A stretch of 13,632 nucleotides of DNA from Baffinella frigidus (Eukaryota; Cryptophyceae; Cryptomonadales; Baffinellaceae): assembly GCA_026770585.1 (NCBI GenBank), contig MU647042.1, forward strand, positions 81,489 through 95,120, given 5' to 3'. Shown piece by piece: positions 7,653 to 13,506 of this stretch. The position numbers were made by a program, and so were the translations under genes. The first letter of the stretch is position 1, and each line of letters begins with the position of its first letter. The notes beneath the pieces are model-generated. The model was not told the origin of the DNA. It saw only the letters and a list, made by a program, of their open reading frames with translations, and did no database searches.

Positions 7653-8061
7653 AAAGGGTTGGTTCTTTTGGGGTGTTTGAGCTATTCCAAAATAGGATCG
7701 CACTCGCACACACACCTTTAGGTCCTTTTTAGGCACCACTCCACTTATTGACACTTATTGACTTTATTCGAAAGTGAATTCCGAAACCAGACGTCCGTCC
7801 GTCCGGGGAGAACGTCGGAATTCCCGAAAGTGGATTCACTTTCGGAGCGCGCGCTTTCCGGAGTGGATCAAATTGAGGTTGGGTGTTGTCCTTTTCCCCT
7901 TGCCAGTCGGACGAAATCCAACCAGCTGCCCTTCCGCCTAGCAAACGGGGATCCTGCTTCTACGAAGGCCTTCTTCCGTCCACGCGACAGCCCCTTCCGC
8001 TTTCGGAGCGAGAGAGACAGTGCCTTGTCAGTAGCGTCGCGTCCGTGGCCTGTGTGAAGCG
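7653..8061. other. Non-genic stretch with nested hairpins
   Basis: 7824-7845 is a perfect hairpin (CCGAAAGTG, loop GATT, CACTTTCGG). Upstream, around 7769-7785, GAAAGTGAATTCCGA pairs with parts of the same region, so 7769-7845 can fold back in more than one way. No gene is seen. The last 60 bp could be a 5' leader for the ORF at 8062. Confidence 0.4.
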
Positions 8062-8421
8062 ATGCCCGAGTCAGGCAGCAAGCGGGAGCGCTCCGAGACC
8101 ACCTACGACGGTTCCCCCGAGTTCGGGACGTTCAGGTCCCCGAAGCTCCGCCCTCCTCCGTGCCATACACCGCCGCAGGCCCCTCACTGCTTCTCTAGAC
8201 CCTGCACCCGCCACACGGCACCTCTCGACTCGCCGCGTTCCCGGGATGCCTGCCCAGCTCTCTACAGGGAACCAGGATCCTGTCCCACCAGGATCGCGCG
8301 TCCCCCCCTCCGCACGCCGTCCTCCCACGCGACACGCCGTGTTGGAAACCATCCTGCCCGCCTGCTCCCCAGCCTCAAACACCAGCCTCCCGTGAGAGCG
8401 GCACACGGAGCTTTCCTGTGA
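8062..8421 (+). CDS. Possible first exon, basic Ser/Pro-rich N-terminus
   Basis: ATG 8062 opens a 119-codon frame that starts MPESGSKRERSETTYDGSPE, a plausible soluble N-terminus, and then becomes a low-complexity Pro/Arg/His run. A splice donor-like AG/GTCCCC lies at about 8131 (within codons for TFRS), so the true exon may be only about 25 codons, with the low-complexity remainder being intron. No later exon is identified. The reverse strand is also open (8071-8475), as is another forward frame, which reflects high GC. Treat as tentative. Confidence 0.25.
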   Translation: MPESGSKRERSETTYDGSPEFGTFRSPKLRPPPCHTPPQAPHCFSRPCTRHTAPLDSPRSRDACPALYREPGSCPTRIARPPLRTPSSHATRRVGNHPARLLPSLKHQPPVRAAHGAFL

Positions 8422-8506
8422 GGGGCGTCTCGGACCCACCGTGTTGCAACCGCCACCAGGGCTCAGCGCCAGCATGACCTGGCCGAGTCCCCGCCCTGTG
8501 TCAGTC

Positions 8507-8675
8507 CATACCTACCTACCTACCTACCTACCTACCTACCTACATACATACATACATACATGCATGCATGCATACATACCCACCCACCCACCCACCTACC
8601 CACCTACCTACCTACCTGATTCAGGGTTTAGGTTTTAGCCACCTACGTACGTATCTACCTACCTACCTATCTACC
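8507..8675 (+). repeat. Tetranucleotide microsatellite (CTAC/CATA/TGCA/CCAC)
   Basis: Runs of CTAC, then CATA, then TGCA, then CATA, CCAC and CTAC again. It is interrupted near 8619-8638 by GGGTTTAGGTTTTAG, a G-strand telomere-like scrap, and resumes to 8675. Successive point changes spread as blocks of four, which is typical of slippage. Confidence 0.9.
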
Positions 8676-8712
8676 AGCTCTGTCCCAGTCTATTCGGGCT
8701 CACCAATTTGGT
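8674..8712 (+). repeat. Fragment related to the foldback element at 13220
   Basis: CCAGCTCTGTCCCA, then GGGCTCACCAATT, aligns with the left end of the element at 13220-13252 (TAGCTCTGTCCCAC, then GGACTCGCCATT). It ends in a small near-palindrome CACCAATTTGGTG. Confidence 0.45.
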
Positions 8713-9180
8713 GAGACCAGGCTCTTCCCCGCCCCCAAGTTGACAGGGTTGTACCCCAAACCCAGCGCGTCAACTTGAGACTAGCCGGTCAACCCGAGTG
8801 AGGCAGGGCTAGGATCTGGACGCGTCTCTTGAGTGGAAGCTATGGGCGTACACACTATGTGTACCATTGGTTGGCTAAACTTCCAAAGTCCTTGACTCCC
8901 CGTACAAGGAATGTATAACAGTAGGTTCCACTCGAGATTAATTTCGGAACAAGCCAGATTCTGTCCCACTATCTTAAACTTCCGACGCCGAAGACAAGGG
9001 TGTATATGCTATTTTAGGCATACACTGATGCTATCTTACGCCTTTTTACGTGGACAGATTCTGTTATGTTCCGAGATGAAAATGTCCGGCGAGGTTACCG
9101 CCAGGCTCCGAAGTGGACATTTCAAATGTTGAGTTAATTTCAAGAGTTCATGTCGAGAGTTAGTTTCAAATGGTCGATTT
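8713..9180. other. No recognised feature
   Basis: Single-looking DNA with a short direct/inverted AAGTTGAC/GTCAACTT pair around 8738-8777 and another CTGTCCCACT phrase near 8962. No gene. Confidence 0.35.
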
Positions 9181-9322
9181 GCCACTTAGAAGCCACCAGG
9201 GGCTTCACGCGGATACAGTCCATCTGAACGATTTGTACTAGAATTTTATCCATTTGCATTGGATTCTAACCGTATTTCCCCCGGATATCCGGGGGGAAAG
9301 GAACTCGGCCGCTGCTCAGTGG
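9181..9322 (+). mobile_element. MITE-like element M140, copy 1
   Basis: 142 bp, starting GCCACTTAGAAGCC and ending GGCCGCTGCTCAGTGG, so the ends are inverted repeats. Inside are GTCCATCT, GATTTGTAC, TTATCCAT, GGATTC and a near-perfect palindrome of the form TTTCCCCC, GGATATCC, GGGGGAAA. It aligns along its whole length with 9955-10095 and, inverted, with 12387-12526. No transposase; non-autonomous. Confidence 0.75.
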
Positions 9323-9604
9323 TATGGAGAAGTTGCCCGAGCAGGGCAACTCCCAGGTACAAATCGACGTTGGCATCTTACCGCGGTAAGTCCACTTCGG
9401 GGCCCTGGTGCCACGAGACGATAACCTGTATCAAATCTATTGCGGCCTTCTATTATTTCCGCACTACTGAAAGTATTTTTGTTCCGAATCAGCGCAAAGT
9501 TGACAGATTTGTGGGTGGGTTGACTTTCAAAACAGGCCAATTTGATACACAGGTCATCGTCGCGTGGCGGCCATGCGACGATGAGTGGCTGTCAGCGCCC
9601 TTGT
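9323..9604. other. Unassigned DNA
   Basis: A plus frame runs from inside the M140 copy (9259) to 9702. It ends in translated heptamer repeat and is probably not a gene. No other structure is seen. Confidence 0.35.
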
Positions 9605-9708
9605 GGCGTACGGTTTACTGTTTCCTTTTTACGGCACCCGGTTTACTGTTTCCTGTTTACTGTTTACGCTTTACGCTGTACGCTTTATGCTTTACGGTTT
9701 AAGGGTTT
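9605..9708 (-). repeat. TTTACG-type heptamer array
   Basis: About 15 units of exactly 7 bp. They read GTTTACT, GTTTCCT, GTTTACG, CTTTACG, CTGTACG, CTTTATG, CTTTACG and GTTTAAG, ending in GGGTTT. It is the telomere-like repeat in the opposite orientation to the other arrays, with the GGG largely replaced by CGC, CTG or CGG. Confidence 0.75.
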
Positions 9709-9954
9709 CTGATTATTTTTTTTGGTCTGGGGTTCGGAGTTTTGGGGGAAAGGCTCGGCGGCTCGCCCGGCCTGTCCACTCGAGGCGGATCAATTCCTCT
9801 ATTTAAAATCGCCAATTTTTACGTGAGGCATTCTTGGTGGGAATTGGAGCCGTGCCTACCGCGTTTCGTTAGGGAACGTGACCAACTGTCGTAAAAATCT
9901 GGACGTGCGTCTCTACAACCGACATTTAAAAAGAGGGCTGGACCCGCCTCGAGT
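9709..9954. other. Unassigned DNA
   Basis: It lies between the TTTACG array and M140 copy 2. It contains AACGTGACCAACTG, a phrase also found near 11886-11898, and no gene. Confidence 0.3.
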
Positions 9955-10095
9955 GCCACTTAGCAGCCACTTTTGGTCTTCACGGATGAAGTCCATCTAA
10001 ACGATTTGTACCAGAATCTCATCCATAGCTATGGATTCCAACCGGAATTTCCCCCGAGAATCTGGGGGAAAATATCTTCGGTCGCTGCTAAGTGG
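9955..10095 (+). mobile_element. MITE-like element M140, copy 2
   Basis: 141 bp. The ends GCCACTTAGCAGCC and GGTCGCTGCTAAGTGG form the cleanest inverted termini of the three copies. The internal hairpin is TTTCCCCC, then GAGAATCT, then GGGGGAAA. No clear target duplication is visible. Confidence 0.75.
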
Positions 10096-10108
10096 GGTAG
10101 CGGTACAA

Positions 10109-10180
10109 GATATTAAAATTAAATCTGATATTAAAATTAAATCTGATATTAAAATTAATTCTGATGTTAAAATTAAATCT
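10109..10180 (+). repeat. 18-bp tandem repeat, four units
   Basis: Units of GATATTAAAATTAAATCT with one or two changes (GATGTT in the last, AATTCT in the third). One frame would read Asp-Ile-Lys-Ile-Lys-Ser four times, but there is no other sign of coding. Confidence 0.85.
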
Positions 10181-10221
10181 GATACTTGCACCACGGGGTT
10201 CGCCATCCCTTCAAGATACTT

Positions 10222-10312
10222 GAACCCCGAAACCCCAAACCCCAAACCCCAAACCCCAAACCCCAAACCCCAAACCCCAAACCCCAAAACCCAAACCCCA
10301 AACCCCAAACCT
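10222..10312 (+). repeat. CCCCAAA heptamer array
   Basis: About 12 near-perfect CCCCAAA units (one shortened, one CCTCAAA). The complementary strand is TTTGGGG, able to form G-quadruplexes. This variant is homogeneous here and differs from the CCCTNAA array at 2440-3737. Confidence 0.9.
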
Positions 10313-10520
10313 CAAACCCACCCAAACACACCCAAACACACCCAAACACACCCAAAAAATCTCAAACCCAAGCAAACCCGAACAAACCCAAACACACCCA
10401 AACAAACCCAAGCAAACCCAAACAAACTCAAACACACCCAAACAAATTCACACACCCAAACAAATCCAAACAAATTCACAAACCCCCAAAACCCCGAACA
10501 AACCCCAAACCCGAAACCCG
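10313..10520 (+). repeat. CCCAAACA-type array with changed period
   Basis: Directly continuous with the CCCCAAA array, but the unit becomes 10 bp (CCCAAACACA, three exact copies from 10321). It then becomes irregular 8- to 11-bp units of ACCCAAACAA and ATTCACAC before returning to CCCGAAA. The A/C-rich strand bias is complete. Confidence 0.8.
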
Positions 10521-10564
10521 AAACAGGCGGACGCTCCGGTTTCTCTTCTCGGTTGCAGTCGAGC

Positions 10565-11185
10565 GTGCTCTGCCGAACAGCAGGTTTGGGGTTTGGGGTT
10601 TGGTGCTTAGATTTTCGGAAACCCGAACCCCAAATCATGAAACCCGGACCCCGAAACCCGGATCCCGAAACGTGCTCTGCCGAACAGCAGGTTTGGGGAT
10701 TAGGGTTTGGAGTCAAGTGTTTAGAGTTTCGGAAATCCGAACCCCGAACCCTGAAAACGAAATCGTGAACCCCGACGCCCGAAAGACAATCTCGAACTCC
10801 AAAACCCGGATCCCGAAACAAGCTCTGCCGGACAGCAGGTTTGGGATTTGGGGTTTGGTGTTGAGGGGTTCGGAAACCGGAACCCCGAAGCCCGAAAAAA
10901 AAACCTCAACCCCCGAATCCCGAATCCCGAAACGTGCTCTTCCGAACAGCAGGTTTGGGGTTTGGTGTTTGGTGTTTAGGATTTCGGAAAACCCCGAACC
11001 CCGAAGCCCGTAAAGAATATCTCGAACCCCGAATCCCGAATCCCGAAACGTGCTCTGCTGGACAGCAGGTTTGGGGATTAGGGTTTAGTGTTCAGGGTTT
11101 CGGGAAAACCCGAACCCCGTAGCCCGAATAAAACATCTCGAACCCCGAAACCCGGATCCCGAAACGTGCTCTGCCGGACAGCAGG
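10565..11185 (+). repeat. Strand-switching satellite, about 115-bp units
   Basis: GTGCTCTGCCGAACAGCAGG or a close variant begins at 10565, 10672, 10820 (AAGCTCTG), 10934, 11050 and 11166, giving unit lengths 107, 148, 114, 116 and 116. After this hairpin-forming motif (CTGCTG, GA, CAGCAG is perfect in the 11050 unit) each unit runs through G-rich heptamers (TTTGGGG, TTAGGGT). It switches at TTCGGAAACCCGAA to C-rich heptamers (ACCCCGA, CCCGAAT) and ends GATCCCGAAACG. The last motif copy at 11166 is followed by unrelated DNA. Long plus-strand frames across it (10031-11013) are repeat translations, not genes. Confidence 0.85.
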
Positions 11186-11218
11186 TCTGCATTGGTCTCC
11201 GGGATCGGTTCGATTTCA

Positions 11219-11306
11219 TCGTTTCTGGCAATGAAAATTACTACACACGCGGGTTTTGCTCGTAATAGTAAAAAAATGTGTAGTAATTTTCGTTGCCAGA
11301 AAACGA
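11219..11306. mobile_element. Foldback element F1, copy 1
   Basis: An 88-bp palindrome. The left arm TCGTTTCTGGCA plus TGAAAATTACTACACA pairs with TGTGTAGTAATTTTC plus TTGCCAGAAAACGA, with one or two mismatches and a loop of about 29 bp containing CGTAATAGTAAA. The inner core is shared with 13384-13506, but the outer arms are not. Confidence 0.75.
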
Positions 11307-11334
11307 GTAAACTTAATCAAACCCGCAGCTGAGA

Positions 11335-11490
11335 TTCCGGAATCCCGAATCCGGAACCCCGAAACCCGGAACCTGAATCTCGAATCCCGAATCCCGAATC
11401 CCGAATCTCGAACCCCGAATCCCGAAACCCGAAACCCGAAACCCGAATCCCGCATCCCGAAACCCGAATCCCGAAACTCGAAACCCCCTT
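11335..11490 (+). repeat. CCCGAAT/CCCGAAA heptamer array
   Basis: About 20 units of CCCGAAT or CCCGAAA with few errors. This is a third locally homogeneous heptamer variant. CAGCTGAGAT just before (11326) and CAGCTGAAAT just after (11520) may be a weak flanking duplication. Confidence 0.85.
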
Positions 11491-11559
11491 CGCCCTCGGT
11501 GCTTTTGCACACCTCCTTTCAGCTGAAATGATTTTAGAGGACTTTTTCAAGAGCCGTAC

Positions 11560-11720
11560 TGGGGACCCCAGACCCTAAACCGAAACCGTAAACCCTGAAC
11601 CCTGGACCGTCAACCCTAACTCTGAAGCGGAAAACAGGACGGTGGGTGGGAACCCTGTCAGCAGCCCTAAACCCTGACCCCTGAACCCTGAACCCTCAAC
11701 GCACTTTCCTCTCGCTAAGC
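11560..11720 (+). repeat. CCCTNAA heptamers around exon relic
   Basis: Two short blocks of CCCTAAA, CCCTGAA and CCCTCAA units (about 11568-11622 and 11663-11699), split by a copy of the exon start at 11638. The second block ends at the intron acceptor of the next exon copy. Confidence 0.75.
11635..11659 (+). pseudogene. Truncated first copy of the repeated exon
   Basis: 25 bp identical to 11720-11744: CAG acceptor, then GACGGTGGGTGGGAACCC and so on to GTC. It encodes TVGGNPV and then breaks into AGCAG and heptamer repeat. It looks like one side of a target duplication, not a working exon. Confidence 0.55.
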
Positions 11721-11722
11721 AG

Positions 11723-11810
11723 GACGGTGGGTGGGAACCCTGTCGGGAACGGGTACTGGTACCTCATCGAGGACCAGGACAACCTTGCCGTTGCCTTATC
11801 CGGAGGTTAA
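11723..11810 (+). CDS. Repeated exon, copy 2 (TVGGNPVGNGYWYLIEDQDN)
   Basis: It follows the acceptor CTCGCTAAGCAG. The frame from 11724 reads TVGGNPVGNGYWYLIEDQDN, then LAVALSGG, and meets TAA at 11808. The first 60 bp differ from copy 3 at four sites, all third codon positions in this frame, three of them silent; this favours coding and selection. The tail is unlike copy 3 and is the start of a 20-bp tandem repeat, so this copy may be dead or may use a donor near 11806 (GTTAAT). No family recognised; the aromatic YWYL motif is not diagnostic. Confidence 0.45.
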
Positions 11811-11850
11811 TTGCCTTATCCAGATGTCAACTGCCTTATCCGGCTGTTAA
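11791..11850 (+). repeat. 20-bp tandem repeat, three units
   Basis: TTGCCTTATCCGGAGGTTAA at 11791, TTGCCTTATCCAGATGTCAA at 11811 and CTGCCTTATCCGGCTGTTAA at 11831. It is followed by a 19-bp duplication of GAACCGCGTGACCA-type sequence at 11862 and 11881. Confidence 0.85.
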
Positions 11851-11944
11851 TGGGGGCACACGAACCGCGTGACCACCTCCGAACCTCGTGACCAACTGAA
11901 CCCTAAACCCCACACCCTAAACGCACTTTTCTCTCGCTAAGCAG

Positions 11945-12014
11945 GACGGTGGGCGGGAACCCTGTCGGGAATGGGTACTGGTACCTCATCGATGACCAGG
12001 ATAACACCACCCAG
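11945..12014 (+). CDS. Repeated exon, copy 3 (TVGGNPVGNGYWYLIDDQDN)
   Basis: The best-preserved copy. The acceptor CTCGCTAAGCAG ends at 11944. The frame from 11946 reads TVGGNPVGNGYWYLIDDQDN, then TTQ. The end at 12014 is a proposed CAG/GTGCCC donor in phase 0, weaker than the GTAA-type donors elsewhere; the frame is open to 12188, so the end is uncertain. Copies 2 and 3 lie 222 bp apart and share 22 of the last 23 bases of the preceding intron, so the duplicated unit was acceptor plus exon. The next candidate exon is at 12890. Function unknown. Confidence 0.5.
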
Positions 12015-12386
12015 GTGCCCTCTTCTTGCAGAAATTGCCTTCTGAGATGCAAATGGCTCCAAAGTAGCGGAACGGATCTTTCCCGCTTCTCTTTGAGACC
12101 TCCCCTGTGGATTTGCAGTAGTTGCCCGATCCATATCCAAAGAGCGATGGCAGACTATTCGCAAGCTGGCGGGCTATTCTCAAGTTGACAGCCTGGGTGC
12201 GTGGTACACATCCGTCAACTTTAGAGTGGAAACGGCACGGGTACTGGTAGTAATTATGGTGTCTCTATTGGTAGTAATCAAGGTCTGTCTCTCTATCTCA
12301 GTTCGGCGTGGGTGCATACATGCCGGCTGTGCTGGTAGTAATCAAGGTCTCTCTCTCTCTCGGGTCCTAGGAGCAGGTCTGCCGTA
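12015..12386. other. Putative intron DNA with short repeats
   Basis: TGGTAGTAATCAAGGTCT occurs at 12269 and 12333, with related TGGTAGTAA at 12245 and 12595. TC-rich runs sit near 12285-12300 and 12345-12362. No gene is seen apart from the possible read-through of the exon at 11945. Confidence 0.4.
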
Positions 12387-12526
12387 CCACTTGGCAGCGG
12401 CCGAGGTCCTTTTCGCCTTGAAATCAACCCGAAATTCCGGTTGCAATCCAGGGCAATGGATAAGATTCTATTACAAATAGTTTAGATGGACTGTATCCGT
12501 GAAGCCCCAGCTGGCTGCTAAGTGGC
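12387..12526 (-). mobile_element. MITE-like element M140, copy 3 (inverted)
   Basis: 140 bp; its reverse complement starts GCCACTTAGCAGCC and ends GGCCGCTGCCAAGTGG. It contains GTCCATCTAAAC, TTATCCATTG and GGATTGCAACCGGAATTT. The central C/G hairpin of copies 1 and 2 is eroded here. Confidence 0.75.
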
Positions 12527-12822
12527 ATGTGGGGCAGGGGGTGGGACACGACACAGGGCATGCGGGTAGGGCTAGGACACGACACAGGCCGTGATGGTAG
12601 TAACCATACGGTGGGCTACGAGGGGTTCGGTTCCGCTAGATTTAGCGGTACCGTGACCAAGTTTGCACCAGAAAATCCTTAAAGTTGATTGCCTCAAGGC
12701 AAGTTGACTTTTGATGAAAGATCTGTAGTCCACCGTGTGGTACACGTCTCTCTCTCTCTCTGCCAGGTCAACTAATCGAGGAATCAGTCAACCGAGGTTA
12801 GTTAACTGTGTTCTTGTTATAA
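12527..12822. other. Intronic DNA with a 31-bp duplication
   Basis: GGACACGACACAGG occurs at 12544 and 12575 with similar flanks. A small hairpin TTGCCT/AGGCAA lies near 12690, and a CT run near 12751-12762. No gene. Confidence 0.45.
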
Positions 12823-12861
12823 AGTTGACTGATTTCAGTTGATAACTGAAATTAGTTAACT
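12823..12861. other. 39-bp hairpin before the 12890 exon
   Basis: AGTTGACTGATTTCAGTT pairs with AACTGAAATTAGTTAACT around a 3-bp loop with two mismatches, both tolerated as G-T pairs on the RNA. TTAGTTAACT followed by TGTT and TTAT occurs on both sides (about 12798 and 12852). It lies 28 bp upstream of an acceptor. Confidence 0.6.
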
Positions 12862-12889
12862 TTGTTTTTATTATGGGTGTTGATCGCAG

Positions 12890-12937
12890 GGGGACGTGGA
12901 CAAGATCGCGGCCGAGATGAAGAAGCTCGTCGATCTG
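12890..12937 (+). CDS. 48-bp exon, GDVDKIAAEMKKLVDL
   Basis: It lies between the acceptor TTGATCGCAG and the donor GTAAAC, in phase 0 on both sides, and is exactly 16 codons. It is GC-rich at third positions, amphipathic and helix-forming, and unlike the surrounding repeats. Joined to the exon at 13544 it reads on as KKLVDLNPAISEVTKHAI, a natural protein stretch. The upstream partner is probably the YWYL exon at 11945, also with a phase 0 exit if its donor is right. Confidence 0.6.
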
Positions 12938-13010
12938 GTAAACCTGAAACCCTAAACCCTAAACACTAACCCTAAACTCTAACCCTAGACGCTAACCCTA
13001 AACCCTATCC

Positions 13011-13028
13011 GAAGCTCGTCGACCTGGT
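13011..13028 (+). pseudogene. Copied 3' end of the 12890 exon
   Basis: GAAGCTCGTCGACCTGGT repeats 12922-12939 with one change (T to C, silent in the exon frame: GAT/GAC). It includes the first GT of the intron. The 71 bp between the two copies is heptamer repeat. Confidence 0.65.
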
Positions 13029-13219
13029 CTCACCCCGGAACCCGAAACCCGAAACCCGAAACCCGAAGCCCGAAACCCCAAACCCTCAACCCTGAACCTT
13101 AAACCCTAAACCCTCGCCCTAAAACCCATCCCCACCGACCGTCCCCGCAGCGAGGGCGGGCCCGCCTCGGAGAGTGCTTGACCCTCTATCGACGCGATGT
13201 CCGCAGAAGGGTGTTCTAC

Positions 13220-13355
13220 TAGCTCTGTCCCACTTAATTTGGACTCGCCATTATTTCGCCCCCCCCGAAATTTCACGGGTGAATTTTGTCCCCCCCCCCA
13301 TGAAATTTACCTGTGAAATTTTGGGGGGGGGGCGAAATAATGTGGGACAGAGTTA
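13220..13355. mobile_element. Foldback element F2
   Basis: 136 bp with ends TAGCTCTGTCCCAC and GTGGGACAGAGTTA. Inside, CATTATTTCGCCCCCCCC plus GAAATTTCAC pairs with GTGAAATTTT plus the G10 run and CGAAATAATG. The left side has an extra 15 bp (13234-13248). The C and G homopolymers pair with each other. A fragment of the left end occurs at 8674. Confidence 0.75.
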
Positions 13356-13356
13356 G

Positions 13357-13383
13357 GTGTTTGACACCCTGTCTCCTCCTCAG
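13357..13383 (+). repeat. Duplicated intron 3' end (upstream copy)
   Basis: GTGTTTGACACCCTGTC followed by TCCTCCTCAG aligns with GTGTCTGACCCCCTGTC followed by ACGTCCGCAG at 13517-13543. Both end in a usable AG. The two copies bracket foldback F1 copy 2. Confidence 0.6.
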
Positions 13384-13506
13384 GAACATGTTTAATTCAA
13401 ATTATTTTGGCACTGAAATTTACTACACATAATGATCATACTAGTAATAGTAAAGCATTCGTGTCGTAATTTTCATCACCCAAAATAATTTAAATTGAAC
13501 ATGTTC
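13384..13506. mobile_element. Foldback element F1, copy 2
   Basis: A 123-bp palindrome. GAACATGTTTAATTCAAATT plus ATTTTGG at the left pairs with CCAAAATAATTTAAATTGAA plus CATGTTC at the right. Inside these arms is the same core as 11219-11306: TGAAATTTACTACACA, then AGTAATAGTAAA, then GTGTCGTAATTTTCA. It sits directly after a possible acceptor AG at 13382-13383. Confidence 0.75.

Noticed and set aside
8062-8475. Reverse 134-codon Gly/Arg-rich ORF over the possible first exon
   Set aside because: No ATG context or domain, and its Arg/Gly run is antisense of Pro/Arg-rich, GC-rich DNA. The forward start at 8062 is the better, though weak, candidate.
9259-9702. 147-codon plus ORF beginning MDSNRISPGYPGG
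   Set aside because: It starts inside M140 copy 1 from a TTG and ends in the TTTACG heptamer array. A similar MDSNR start at 10031 arises from M140 copy 2, so the likeness is transposon homology.
9997-10441. Reverse ORFs reading repeated Gly-Phe-Gly-Val-Trp
   Set aside because: Pure translation of TTTGGGG repeat; not a Gly-rich protein gene.
10031-11013. Long plus-strand ORFs (245 and 275 codons) rich in Pro/Asn/Lys/Thr
   Set aside because: They are translations of CCCCAAA, CCCAAACA and satellite repeats. The frame stays open because the units lack stop codons; overlapping frames on both strands are also open, and no unit shows codon-position bias.
10222-11490. Possible CRISPR array (regular repeats of about 115 bp)
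   Set aside because: The spaces between the conserved motifs are themselves related heptamer repeat and not unique spacers; unit lengths vary from 107 to 148 bp and the setting is eukaryotic.
12015-12031. 17-nt GT-AG intron (GTGCCCTC to TTGCAG)
   Set aside because: It is too short for normal splicing, and joining across it gives a short frame without support. The AG is more likely chance.
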